From: Clostridia bacterium
GTDB lineage: Bacteria; Bacillota; Clostridia; Christensenellales; Pumilibacteraceae
Direction: 5' to 3'
Assembly (NCBI GenBank): GCA_022791915.1
Contig: JAAWAB010000008.1
Coordinates: 175,656 to 239,655, forward strand
DNA length: 64,000 bases
Under the pieces are notes generated by a model. That model was not told the DNA's origin. It did not search any database and saw nothing but the letters and a program-made list of their open reading frames with translations. Position numbers and translations under genes: made by a program. Of this stretch, positions 18,130 through 27,158 are shown piece by piece (position 1 is the stretch's first letter; each line of letters starts with the position of its first letter).

Positions 18130-19363
18130 ACGGACGCTTTCGGTACAACAACTCAATGCGTATATTAAGGGCGTTTTCGAAGATGAGCTTGTTTTACACG
18201 ACCTGAACGTGGAAGGCGAAGTTTACGAATTCAAGCAGACGGCGGGCAACACGTTTCTTGTATTGCGTGAGAACGACAGTTTGTTGCAATGCGTATGCTT
18301 CGGCATTACCGAGATTTTACAGGCGGGCGATACGGTACGCCTATTCGGCAGCGTGCGGTTTTACGAGCGGAGCGGCAAAATTTCGTTCGTATTCAAAAGC
18401 GTGCGTAAGACGGGCAAGGGCAATCTTTTGGCGGAGTTTAACGCTCTGCGCGACAGATTGCGGCTGGAAGGGCTGTTCGACCGTAAGCGGGAGATTGCGT
18501 CGCCCATACGCCGCATTGCCGTGATTACCGCCGAAACGGGTGCGGTGATTCACGATTTTATTCGGACGGTGCACCGAAAGCGGGAATTTACCGACATTAT
18601 GCTGTATCCTTCCGCCGTGCAGGGACGATTTGCCGTGTCCGATATTGTTTCGGGACTTCGGCAGGCGGAAAAGCTATCGTACGATGCAATCGTTATCGCA
18701 CGCGGCGGCGGCAGCAACGACGATTTAAGCGTATTTAACGACGAAACGCTGGTGCGCGCGGTGGCGGCATGTTCCGTGCCCGTTATTTCCGCGGTGGGGC
18801 ACGAAACCGATTTCACGCTATGCGATTTTGCGGCGTCGGTGCGGGCGGGTACGCCCAGCATGGCGGGAGAATACATCAGCAGGCGGAATGAAGAATTTTT
18901 TGCCCGATTTTCCGACTGCGTGGCGCGAATCGAACGGAACGCCCAAAGTTTGCTTACGCGCAAAATCAACCGATTATACCGTTCGGCGGCGAATCTTACG
19001 TATAAAAGCGAGTTGAAGTCGGAACGGGTGCGCATGCGCGTGCGGGACACGGCGGTGCGGATAGACGGCGGCGTGCGCGAAAAATACGGCGCGTTGCGGT
19101 TGGCGGCGGTTGTTGCGGGCGAGCGAATCACTGCGTCGACCGAAGAAAAGCAGAGCGGATTGCGCGAACGGACGGCGGCGGCGATTGCCCGACTGGACGC
19201 GGGAAACCCGTTGCGCATTCTATCAATGGGATACGCGCGATTGCGGGGAAAGAGCGGAAACGTGACGTTTGACAACACGCGGGCGGGCGACGCAATAGAG
19301 GCACTTACAGCCGAAGGCACGCTTTTTGCAACGGTTACGGGCAAAAAAAGGAGAGAGCGATGA
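18122..19363 (+). CDS. xseA: Exodeoxyribonuclease VII large subunit
   Basis: A 413-residue XseA. The N-terminal OB-fold (LSVQQLNAYIKGVFEDE to about residue 95) binds single-stranded DNA. The catalytic region contains GAVIHDFIRTV, ARGGGSNDDL and SAVGHETDFTLCDF. The C-terminal helical part is arginine-rich. The start overlaps the folD stop and the end overlaps xseB. Confidence 0.96.
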   Translation: MRERTLSVQQLNAYIKGVFEDELVLHDLNVEGEVYEFKQTAGNTFLVLRENDSLLQCVCFGITEILQAGDTVRLFGSVRFYERSGKISFVFKSVRKTGKGNLLAEFNALRDRLRLEGLFDRKREIASPIRRIAVITAETGAVIHDFIRTVHRKREFTDIMLYPSAVQGRFAVSDIVSGLRQAEKLSYDAIVIARGGGSNDDLSVFNDETLVRAVAACSVPVISAVGHETDFTLCDFAASVRAGTPSMAGEYISRRNEEFFARFSDCVARIERNAQSLLTRKINRLYRSAANLTYKSELKSERVRMRVRDTAVRIDGGVREKYGALRLAAVVAGERITASTEEKQSGLRERTAAAIARLDAGNPLRILSMGYARLRGKSGNVTFDNTRAGDAIEALTAEGTLFATVTGKKRRER

Positions 19364-19575
19364 AACTGGAAGAAAAACTCAAAGCGTTGGAAGAAACGGC
19401 GGACAAGTTGGACGACAAGGACCTTGCGCTCGACGATGCAGTGCGTCTGTACGAAGAAGGCGTGAAACTCATTCGCGAATGTATGGATAGTCTGAACGAG
19501 AGTAAGGGAAGAATAGAAGTGATACGCGGCGAATTGAACGACATGCTGAAAAACGACGGAGGCGGAGCGGATTGA
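19360..19575 (+). CDS. xseB: Exodeoxyribonuclease VII small subunit
   Basis: A 71-residue helical XseB, the small partner of the nuclease encoded just upstream. Typical features are the LEEKLKALEETADKLDDKDLALDDAVRLYEEG type of heptad-like sequence and an acidic composition. GGAGAG precedes the ATG, which overlaps the xseA stop. Confidence 0.93.
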   Translation: MKLEEKLKALEETADKLDDKDLALDDAVRLYEEGVKLIRECMDSLNESKGRIEVIRGELNDMLKNDGGGAD

Positions 19576-20411
19576 ACTTTACCGAAGAATACTCTAAACG
19601 ATTAAACGAATTCGAGGGATATCTGCGTCAGTTCGCAAGCGAATTGGTTACGTATCCCGAAATGCTGTATAATGCGGTGTCGTACGGTTTATTGAGCGGC
19701 GGAAAGCGGTTGCGTCCCCTTCTTTTATTGGAGGCGGTGCGCATGTTCGGCGGCGTGGTGGATGCGTCGGCGGTGAATTTTGCTTTGGCAATCGAGTGCA
19801 TTCACACCTATTCTTTGATACACGACGATTTGCCGTGCATGGACAACGACGATTTTCGGAGAGGGCAACCCACCTGCCACAAAAAGTTCGGGGAGGCGGC
19901 GGCTGTTCTTGCGGGCGATACGTTGCTCAATCTTGCGTACGAACTGATATTCAGTGCGATTGCGCTCCGTGACAGGCAGGAAAATTACGTGCGGGCGGGA
20001 ATCGCTATTGCCGCGGCGGCGGGCGGAAACGGTATGGTGGGCGGTCAGGCGTGCGAACTGGCAGCCGAAAGCGAACAATCTATCGACTACATCTATTCGC
20101 ACAAGACGGGTGCGTTGATTCGGGCGGCATTGAAAGCGGGCGCGCTGATAGCGAATACTTCGCGCGAAAACGCGGAAAAGATAGAAAAATTCGGCGAGTT
20201 GTTCGGTTACTGCTTTCAGCTTCGTGACGACCTACTCGACAAGGGCGGCGAGGACGAAGGAAAAATCACCTATTTACAGGCGCACGGAGAAGAAGGGACG
20301 GCGGCGGCGCTGAAAAGCAAAACGGTGGAGGCGCTCGAAATACTGGCGACGGTGGAGAACGCCGAATTTTTGACAGAACTAACCGCTAATTTTATGGAAC
20401 GGGAAGCGTAA
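19572..20411 (+). CDS. ispA: Polyprenyl (farnesyl/geranylgeranyl) diphosphate synthase
   Basis: A 279-residue trans-isoprenyl diphosphate synthase. The first aspartate-rich motif is DDLPCMDND near residue 80 and the second is DDLLDKGG near residue 217; SGGKRLRPLL is the substrate-binding motif. It condenses IPP units supplied by the DXP pathway, of which dxs is the next gene and ispH lies further along the window. The start is TTG 19572 preceded by GGAGG. Farnesyl versus geranylgeranyl product length cannot be told from this reading. Confidence 0.93.
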   Translation: MNFTEEYSKRLNEFEGYLRQFASELVTYPEMLYNAVSYGLLSGGKRLRPLLLLEAVRMFGGVVDASAVNFALAIECIHTYSLIHDDLPCMDNDDFRRGQPTCHKKFGEAAAVLAGDTLLNLAYELIFSAIALRDRQENYVRAGIAIAAAAGGNGMVGGQACELAAESEQSIDYIYSHKTGALIRAALKAGALIANTSRENAEKIEKFGELFGYCFQLRDDLLDKGGEDEGKITYLQAHGEEGTAAALKSKTVEALEILATVENAEFLTELTANFMEREA

Positions 20412-20415
20412 CGGA

Positions 20416-22239
20416 TTGGACGAAACAATCGGACAAGTGAATAGTCCGCAGGAGTTGAAAAAGCTCAATTATCGCAAATTAACCGAATACTGCGAGTATT
20501 TGCGGGATTTTATCATGGGTTCGGTACGCAACACGGGCGGGCATCTGGCGTCCAGTTTGGGAGCCGTCGAACTTGCCGTTGCGCTGCATTATGTATTCGA
20601 TTGTCCGTCCGATAAAATTTTATGGGACGTGGGACACCAGGCGTATGCGCATAAGATTATTACGGGGCGAGCCGACAAGTTCTCGATGTTGCGGAAAAAC
20701 GGGGGGATTTCGGGATTTCCGCGCATGACCGAAAGCGAATACGACGCGTTTTCCATGGGGCACAGTTCCACTTCTCTTTCGGTGGGGCTGGGGTATGCGC
20801 GTGCGCGCGATTTGGCGGGCGAGTCGTATCATGTGGTGAGCGTTATCGGCGACGGCGCGTTTACGGGCGGCATGGCGTTCGAGGCGCTGAACGATATAGG
20901 CGCGGCGCGTGCTAAAATGATTATTGTACTGAACGATAACAAGATGTCGATTTCCGAGAATGTGGGCGCCATGAGCGTGTATCTTTCGCGCTTGCGGTTG
21001 AGCAAGCGATATTCCCGCCTTAAACACACGGTAAAGAAGGGCGTGCTGGGGATTCCGTTATTCGGCGAACACATTTACAAATCGCTGGATAAGACAAAAG
21101 ACGCGCTCAAATCGTTATTACAGACCGACAAAATGTTCGAGCAAATGGGGATAAAATACTACGGTCCGATTGACGGGCACGATTTGCTCAATTTGGTTTC
21201 GGTGCTTCGTCAGGTGAAAAACGAAAAGGGTCCCGTTTTGTTGCATATTGTTACCGAAAAGGGAAAGGGCGACCCCGTGGCGCAGTCCGACCCGTCCAAA
21301 TTCCACGGAATCGGTCCCGTGGGCGCAAGCGGAGAAAAAAAGTTTTCGGCGGTGGTTTCGCAATTTTTATGCGAAGAAGGAAAACGGGACGAAAAAGTTG
21401 TGGCGATAACTGCCGCCATGGCGGACGGCACGGGATTATGTGCGTTCGAAAAACAATGTCCCAACCGTTGTTTCGACGTGGGAATTGCCGAACAACATGC
21501 CGTTACGCTTGCCGCGGGGCTTGCGGCGGGCGGGTTGAAACCGTATTTTGCGGTGTACTCCACTTTTTTGCAACGCGGATTCGACCAGGTATTACACGAC
21601 GTATGTTTGAACAAACTGGGCGTACGGTTTTTAATCGACCGCGCGGGCGCCGTAGGGGACGACGGTGTGACGCATCAGGGAATTTACGACATTGCCTATC
21701 TTTCCATGATTCCCGAAATTACGGTTTTGACGCCGCGAGACGGAAACGAGTTGCGTAAAATGCTTATTTGGTCGCTCGACTTCGATGGTCCGCTTGCCAT
21801 ACGGTATCCCAAAAGTTACGCCGCCGAATATACGTGCACCGAAATCGAATACGGCAAGTGGGAAACCGTGCGGAAAACGAGTTCGCGCGTATACGTGATA
21901 GCCGTGGGCGGGCGAGCGTTACAGGCTGCGGAACAGGTGGAAAACGCAAATATTATATATGCGCGTTTTATCAAGCCGCCGGACACGGCGTTGCTGGACG
22001 AACTGAACGCGGACGGGAATCTGCTGATTACCGTAGAGGACGGCGCGCTTTCGGGGGGTGTGGGGCAAGCCGTACTTTCCTATCTGAATACAAAAGGATT
22101 GCGGGCGACCGTGCGCTGCATTGGATACCCCGATGCGTTTTTGGAGGACTATTCGATTGCGCATTCGTTGGAAAATGCGGGGATTTGCAAGGAAGGAATC
22201 GAAAACATTATAAAATCTTCGGATAATTTTATGCAATAA
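20416..22239 (+). CDS. dxs: 1-deoxy-D-xylulose-5-phosphate synthase
   Basis: A 607-residue thiamine-diphosphate enzyme that makes DXP from pyruvate and glyceraldehyde 3-phosphate, the first step of the MEP isoprenoid pathway. Motifs are NTGGHLASSLGAVEL, VGHQAYAHKIITGR, the ThDP-binding GDGAFTGGMAFEALN, and YSTFLQRGFDQVLHDV in the transketolase pyrimidine domain. The start is TTG 20416, four bases after ispA. It is slightly shorter than the E. coli enzyme. Confidence 0.96.
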   Translation: MDETIGQVNSPQELKKLNYRKLTEYCEYLRDFIMGSVRNTGGHLASSLGAVELAVALHYVFDCPSDKILWDVGHQAYAHKIITGRADKFSMLRKNGGISGFPRMTESEYDAFSMGHSSTSLSVGLGYARARDLAGESYHVVSVIGDGAFTGGMAFEALNDIGAARAKMIIVLNDNKMSISENVGAMSVYLSRLRLSKRYSRLKHTVKKGVLGIPLFGEHIYKSLDKTKDALKSLLQTDKMFEQMGIKYYGPIDGHDLLNLVSVLRQVKNEKGPVLLHIVTEKGKGDPVAQSDPSKFHGIGPVGASGEKKFSAVVSQFLCEEGKRDEKVVAITAAMADGTGLCAFEKQCPNRCFDVGIAEQHAVTLAAGLAAGGLKPYFAVYSTFLQRGFDQVLHDVCLNKLGVRFLIDRAGAVGDDGVTHQGIYDIAYLSMIPEITVLTPRDGNELRKMLIWSLDFDGPLAIRYPKSYAAEYTCTEIEYGKWETVRKTSSRVYVIAVGGRALQAAEQVENANIIYARFIKPPDTALLDELNADGNLLITVEDGALSGGVGQAVLSYLNTKGLRATVRCIGYPDAFLEDYSIAHSLENAGICKEGIENIIKSSDNFMQ

Positions 22240-22241
22240 AC

Positions 22242-22270
22242 TTGAATATTTATAAATTTTCATATATAAT
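22242..22270 (+). promoter_or_regulatory. Sigma-A promoter of nadK with no room for a leader
   Basis: TTGAAT at 22242-22247, a 17-base spacer, and a perfect TATAAT at 22265-22270. Only six bases (AGAAAT) separate the -10 box from the nadK ATG, so transcription should begin at or within a base or two of the start codon. Confidence 0.75.
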
Positions 22271-22276
22271 AGAAAT

Positions 22277-23128
22277 ATGAAAGTGGGAATTTACGCCAAT
22301 ATCTATAAAGACAAGGATTTGTCGGTGACGTCCCGTTTGGTTCGGAGTTTTTCGGAAAACGGTATTTTATGCACCGTTGCCGAAGGACTTTGCGGGAAAG
22401 TATCTTGCGACGGCGTATATACCGACGCCGACATGGGCGAGTTGGACATGCTGTTGGTGATTGGCGGGGACGGCACGATTTTGAGCGTGGCAAAAAAATG
22501 CGCCGTAAAAGGGATACCTATTTTGGGCGTCAATCTGGGAACGGTGGGATTTTTAACCGAAGCGGAACCGGACGATTTTACCGCCCTGGCGCGGGAAATC
22601 GCGGCGGGGAATTACTCGATAGAGCGCAGAGCCATGTTGTGCGCCGTTTTGGACGACAAACGGTATTACGCGCTCAACGAAATCGTGATTGCGCGACGGA
22701 ACGTATCCAAAATGATTGTGCTTAAAGTGGATATAGGCGGTGCGCCCGTAGACAGGCACAACTGCGACGGGTTTATCGTATGCACTCCCACGGGGTCGAC
22801 GGCATATTCGTTGTCGGCGGGCGGTCCCGTAATCAGTCCTACGGCGAACGTATTTTCGCTGACACCCGTCAATTCGCATTCCATGCATTCCCGTCCTATT
22901 GTAATCGGCGACGACGAGCAAATCGGCATTACCCTGGTGGCGCGCGCCGACGACGCGATGGTGATTGCGGACGGAAAAAACGTGTGTATGTTGCCCGAAC
23001 GGCAGACAATACATATAGGGAAAGCGCAAAAACGCGCGCTATTTGTGCGGTTACGCAATCATAATTTTTACGAGCGGCTTTTACGCAAGCTCAACACGTG
23101 GAGTATCACTTCGGGAGAGGGGGTGTAG
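22277..23128 (+). CDS. nadK: NAD kinase
   Basis: A 283-residue kinase that phosphorylates NAD to NADP. GGDGT near residue 62 and GFLTEAEPDDF are in the N-terminal domain; CTPTGSTAYSLSAGGP in the C-terminal domain is the family signature. There is no Shine-Dalgarno sequence before ATG 22277, and the promoter sits immediately upstream, so the mRNA may be leaderless. The gene sits between dxs and argR as in many Firmicutes. Confidence 0.96.
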   Translation: MKVGIYANIYKDKDLSVTSRLVRSFSENGILCTVAEGLCGKVSCDGVYTDADMGELDMLLVIGGDGTILSVAKKCAVKGIPILGVNLGTVGFLTEAEPDDFTALAREIAAGNYSIERRAMLCAVLDDKRYYALNEIVIARRNVSKMIVLKVDIGGAPVDRHNCDGFIVCTPTGSTAYSLSAGGPVISPTANVFSLTPVNSHSMHSRPIVIGDDEQIGITLVARADDAMVIADGKNVCMLPERQTIHIGKAQKRALFVRLRNHNFYERLLRKLNTWSITSGEGV

Positions 23129-23131
23129 CGT

Positions 23132-23584
23132 ATGGCGAGAAGCGCCAGACAAATGAAGATATTGGAACTGATTGCCGAGAGTCCCGTGGAAACGCAGGAC
23201 GATTTGGCGCGTCTGCTTAAAGAGGCGGGTTTCAATGCCACGCAGGCTACCATTTCGCGCGACATCAAGGAGTTGGGGCTTGTTAAAGTGTCGTTTGACG
23301 GTAAGCGGCAGAAATACGTACGCGAGTCGGGCGATAGGAGCGTGCCCGGAAAGTTGGTGAATATTTTCAAGCATGCCGTGATTTCCATTGTGCATGCGGG
23401 CAATATTATCGTGATTAAAACCATGTCGGGCAGTGCGAACATTGCGGGCATGATGCTCGACAGGTTGGAAAATCCCGACATACTCGGGTGTGTGGCAGGC
23501 GACGATACCGTTATGGCGGTAACGACGAGCGAAAGCGTGGCGCAACAAATCGGCGAATCGCTGTCGACGCTTTTGGAACAGTAA
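23132..23584 (+). CDS. argR: Arginine repressor
   Basis: A 150-residue ArgR. The N-terminal winged helix reads RQMKILELIAESPVETQDDL then ATQATISRDIKELGLVKV. The C-terminal oligomerisation and arginine-binding domain has TMSGSANIAGMMLDRL and CVAGDDTVMAV. It starts three bases after nadK, preceded by GGGAGAGGGGG. No arginine biosynthesis genes are in the window; the position next to recN is the common Firmicutes order. Confidence 0.95.
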   Translation: MARSARQMKILELIAESPVETQDDLARLLKEAGFNATQATISRDIKELGLVKVSFDGKRQKYVRESGDRSVPGKLVNIFKHAVISIVHAGNIIVIKTMSGSANIAGMMLDRLENPDILGCVAGDDTVMAVTTSESVAQQIGESLSTLLEQ

Positions 23585-23585
23585 T

Positions 23586-25289
23586 ATGTTGACAAGACTT
23601 GCGGTGCACAATTTAGCTCTTATTGAAAATATGGAGCTATCTCCGTGCGGACAATTGAATATTTTGAGCGGCGAAACGGGCGCGGGCAAATCCATTATTG
23701 TGGACGGACTGATGTTGTTATTGGGTGCGCGCTACGATAAGTCGCTTTTGCGCTACGGAACGGAAAGCGGATACGTGGAAGGCGTATTCGACGCAACGGT
23801 GCGTGCGCGCGACGTTATGAACGAACTGGGACTCGACGAGGACGACCAGATTATTGTGACGCGTCGTTTTTTTGCCGACGGAAAGAATGAAATACGAATC
23901 AACGGCAGGGCGGCTACCATGAGCATGTTGCGCGCGCTTACGGCAACGCTTGTGGATATTTACGGGCAGAACGAGTACCAGTCGCTGATTCGAACGGGCG
24001 AACATTTGCGGATTCTCGACTATTATATCCGAAACGATTGCAAGGCGGAAAAGAAGGAATATGCCGACGCATACGCCCGCTACCGAGAAACGGTTGCGGC
24101 GCTCGGCAAAATAGGCGACGGGGCGGAACGCATTCGCGAAATCGATTTGTTGCGGTTTCAGATTGACGAGATAAACGACGCGAAGACGTACGAAAGCGAA
24201 GAGGACGAGTTGAACGAGCGACGCAATCTGATTACGTCGGCGGAAAGAATCTATGCAGCGCTCGGACAGTCTTTGCAGGTGCTGAACGAACAGGACGAAG
24301 GAGCGGCAAGCGAACTTGTTTCGCAAGCGCAGAGAGAAATAGGGAGTATTTCTTCCATAAAAAGTACATATGCGGAATTATATGAGCGGCTGCATGCGGT
24401 TTCGATAGAATTGAGCGACGTTTGCGAAGTGCTACGCGACGAATCGGAAGGGTTGCATTTTGATATGAACGAGTTGGACGAGCTGGAAAAACGGCTGGAT
24501 TTTATTCGTTCGCTCAAACGCAAATACGGCAATTTTTCCGCAATGAACGTCTTTCGGGAAAAAGCGCAGGCGCGGTTGGAGTTTTTGGAAAACGCCGACG
24601 AACACTACGAGGCACTCACGCGCGAAAAAAAGGAGCTTACCGACAGACTCTATGTTCTGGCACAAAGCGTGCATGATAAGCGCACGCGCGGCGCAGAAGA
24701 ATTTGCCCGAAAAATCAAAAAAGAACTGAACGAATTGGGTATGGAAAATTCCGATTTTCGGGTGGTTGTATCCGAATTCCCCGCACGTAGCGAGTTTGAA
24801 GGGAAGTTCGGGCAAAACGGCGCCGACACCGCCGAATTTTATCTTTCGCCCAATGCGGGACAACCCTTAAAGCCGCTTGTAAAAATCATATCGGGCGGCG
24901 AGATGTCGCGCTTTATGTTGGCGCTTAAAGTGATTTCCAATCAATCGGACGATATTCCCACGATGATTTTCGACGAGATAGACGCGGGAATCAGCGGTAT
25001 TACGGGGCGGGTGGTTGCGAAGAAACTTGCCATGCTTTCACGCGAACATCAGGTGCTATGCGTGACACACTTACCCCAAATTGCTTCAATGGCGGACGCG
25101 CATTTCTTTATTTACAAGCGGTCGGAAGAAAATAATACCGTGACGAACGTGGTGCCGCTTGACGGCAAGGGCATGATTGATGAGATTTCGCGTCTTTCGG
25201 GAAGTAAGGGAATCAGCGAACAATCGGATACCAACGCGCAGACGATGAAACGTTGGAGTGACGAATACAAAGCCTCGTTGGCGAAATAG
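23586..25289 (+). CDS. recN: DNA repair protein RecN
   Basis: A 567-residue SMC-like ATPase of double-strand break repair. Walker A (GETGAGKSIIVDGL) is near residue 30, a long coiled-coil-rich middle spans about 150-370, and the C-terminal head has the signature ISGGEMSRFMLALK and Walker B TMIFDEIDAGISG. It follows argR by one base and ends before a terminator. Confidence 0.96.
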   Translation: MLTRLAVHNLALIENMELSPCGQLNILSGETGAGKSIIVDGLMLLLGARYDKSLLRYGTESGYVEGVFDATVRARDVMNELGLDEDDQIIVTRRFFADGKNEIRINGRAATMSMLRALTATLVDIYGQNEYQSLIRTGEHLRILDYYIRNDCKAEKKEYADAYARYRETVAALGKIGDGAERIREIDLLRFQIDEINDAKTYESEEDELNERRNLITSAERIYAALGQSLQVLNEQDEGAASELVSQAQREIGSISSIKSTYAELYERLHAVSIELSDVCEVLRDESEGLHFDMNELDELEKRLDFIRSLKRKYGNFSAMNVFREKAQARLEFLENADEHYEALTREKKELTDRLYVLAQSVHDKRTRGAEEFARKIKKELNELGMENSDFRVVVSEFPARSEFEGKFGQNGADTAEFYLSPNAGQPLKPLVKIISGGEMSRFMLALKVISNQSDDIPTMIFDEIDAGISGITGRVVAKKLAMLSREHQVLCVTHLPQIASMADAHFFIYKRSEENNTVTNVVPLDGKGMIDEISRLSGSKGISEQSDTNAQTMKRWSDEYKASLAK

Positions 25290-25349
25290 AGCGGAATCGA
25301 ATCCGCGCGGATAAAATGAATTGAAAAACGCACGAACGGCAGCATTTTG

Positions 25350-25381
25350 ACAGTCTTTTCCTTTTGGGGAAGGCTGTTTTT
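25350..25381 (+). terminator. Rho-independent terminator after recN
   Basis: A twelve-pair stem (ACAGTCTTTTCC with GGGGAAGGCTGT, three G-U pairs), followed by five T. Confidence 0.8.
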
Positions 25382-25384
25382 ATG

Positions 25385-25414
25385 GCATATTCGTTTGCGG
25401 AGTTTGCCACACTA
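25385..25414 (+). promoter_or_regulatory. Sigma-G-like promoter of spoIVB
   Basis: GCATA at 25385-25389, an 18-base spacer, and CACACTA at 25408-25414, close to the forespore sigma-G consensus (GHATR, 17-18 bases, CATNHTA). spoIVB is a forespore gene under sigma-F and sigma-G in Bacillus subtilis. The box ends six bases before ATG 25421. Confidence 0.55.
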
Positions 25415-25420
25415 AATAGC

Positions 25421-26437
25421 ATGATGTACGTATCGGGGCGCAAAAAATATACAATCATCGCTTTTTGCTTGCTACTCGTGTTGTTTTTTCAGAGTATGCC
25501 TGCGGGGGTGCGGCAAACATTCGGAAATGAGCCGTGTGCGTACGTGTATGCGGGCGGGTTTCCCATCGGATTGGTGATAAAGCCCAAAGGGGTAATCGTT
25601 GTGGGCGCGGCGCCCGTGGAAACGGAATTGGGTAACGTTTTGGTGAAAACGCCGTTTATGAGCGGCGACATTATAGAAAATATAAACGGTACGGCAGTGA
25701 ACACCGCCGAAGATATTCGTGCCGTGCTTTCCGAAGTACCGGATATGACGGCGCAGGTGCGCGTGCGCAGGGGGACTTCGGTTCTGGAAATGGACGTCAG
25801 CCTTATAAAAGAAGATTTGACGGGCGAAAAACGTTTGGGGTTGCAAATCCGCGAAAACGTGGCGGGTGTGGGAACGGTAACGTATGTAAAACAGGACGGT
25901 TCGTTCGGATGTTTGGGACATCCGATTGGATTGGAAAGCGGCGGACCCGTTCCGTTATCGGACGGAGCGTCGTTCGTTTGTAAAATCATGGGGGTAAACA
26001 AAGGACTGCGCGGCAAAGCGGGTGAATTGAAAGGCGCTTTTGCGAGTTCTACGGCAAACGGGTCGCTATACAAAAACTGTCAGAGCGGCGTGTACGGAAA
26101 ATTCGATGATTTTAAGGGCGGGGAATTGATAGAAGTGGCGCACCGCAAAAGCATTGCGGTGGGAAAGGCGACGATTTTGGCGACAATCGGCGACAAAACG
26201 GAAGAATACGGCATAGAAATTATCAAAACAGCCGCACAGAACAGTGCGTCCGATAAAAGCATGATTGTGCGCGTTACCGATAAGCGGTTAATCGGCATTA
26301 CGGGCGGAATCGTACAGGGAATGAGCGGGAGTCCCATTTTGCAAAACGGTAAACTCATAGGGGCGATAACGCACGTATTTATTTCGGACCCGACAAAAGG
26401 ATACGGGATTTATGCCGACTGGATGTTGGAAAATTAG
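25421..26437 (+). CDS. spoIVB: SpoIVB sporulation signalling serine peptidase (S55)
   Basis: A protein of about 338 residues with an N-terminal membrane or signal segment (TIIAFCLLLVLFF), a PDZ domain (about 60-130) and the S55 peptidase domain. That domain has GCLGHPIG near residue 165 and the catalytic-serine block GIVQGMSGSPIL near the C-terminus. SpoIVB is secreted from the forespore and triggers processing of pro-sigma-K. The track start at 25364 lies in the recN terminator. ATG 25421 fits the forespore promoter candidate; ATG 25382 is the alternative. In most Firmicutes spo0A follows spoIVB, but here it does not. Confidence 0.9.
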   Translation: MMYVSGRKKYTIIAFCLLLVLFFQSMPAGVRQTFGNEPCAYVYAGGFPIGLVIKPKGVIVVGAAPVETELGNVLVKTPFMSGDIIENINGTAVNTAEDIRAVLSEVPDMTAQVRVRRGTSVLEMDVSLIKEDLTGEKRLGLQIRENVAGVGTVTYVKQDGSFGCLGHPIGLESGGPVPLSDGASFVCKIMGVNKGLRGKAGELKGAFASSTANGSLYKNCQSGVYGKFDDFKGGELIEVAHRKSIAVGKATILATIGDKTEEYGIEIIKTAAQNSASDKSMIVRVTDKRLIGITGGIVQGMSGSPILQNGKLIGAITHVFISDPTKGYGIYADWMLEN

Positions 26438-26504
26438 GTAGTATGCGTGACATAATATAGGAAATTGTGTCATAATTTGACAAAGCGTGTCGTAAGTATA
26501 TGGT

Positions 26505-27119
26505 ATGATACGCTTTAATGTTTACAATCTGATTTTCGATTTCCGTGATTTTGTACGCAATAACCGCGTCAAACTGATTGTGATTGCGGCAGTCAATCTA
26601 TTGGGATTGATTTTGGGCATACGCGGCGCGTTTTCGGTGTATGACGCGGGGGAATATCTGTATCATCACCAACCGAACGTATTTATGTATATTGCGGGAA
26701 AGAAAAGCATATTCGGGTATTTTTTCGTGAATATGATTACCTATCTGTTGGTGTTGGCTTTACTGGTATTATGTTCGGCACATTTTTTGACTTCGTATCT
26801 GTGTTTTGCCATTTTGTTTTTCCGCTCTTATCTTTTTGCGTTACACGTTTGTCTGTATTTTATGTTTTTGAAATTATCCGTTTTGCCCTTTGTGCTTGCT
26901 TGTTTGTTGCCGTGCTATCTGATATCCATGTTTATATTTGCGATAGTGACGGTTGCCGCATTCAATCGGGCGCGGGACGCGCGGCTATACGGCTCGGGGT
27001 GCGGAAACACGTTTGCATTGTTTGCACAAAGAATGATTTTACCGTGTATTATGCTTATCATACAAACCATTTTATGTACTATTTTATCCTATTTTCTTAC
27101 TTTGGGAATAATTTTATAG
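26505..27119 (+). CDS. Polytopic membrane protein, possible divergent SpoIIM
   Basis: A 204-residue protein with four to five hydrophobic segments, no signal peptide, and no motif that I recognise. An N-terminal amphipathic stretch (FRDFVRNNRVKLIVIAAVN) followed by a membrane segment with GLILGIRGAF resembles the start of stage II sporulation protein M, as do overall length and topology. In Bacillus subtilis spoIIM lies close to dacF, and here dacF is the next gene, which supports the guess. The sequence match is weak by eye. There is no clear ribosome-binding site. A TCATAAT box at 26470-26476 is a near match to a sigma-E -35, but the -10 region is poor. Confidence 0.5.
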   Translation: MIRFNVYNLIFDFRDFVRNNRVKLIVIAAVNLLGLILGIRGAFSVYDAGEYLYHHQPNVFMYIAGKKSIFGYFFVNMITYLLVLALLVLCSAHFLTSYLCFAILFFRSYLFALHVCLYFMFLKLSVLPFVLACLLPCYLISMFIFAIVTVAAFNRARDARLYGSGCGNTFALFAQRMILPCIMLIIQTILCTILSYFLTLGIIL

Positions 27120-27158
27120 GGATATTTTCATATTAGTACTATCGGAGGAAAAATACGT

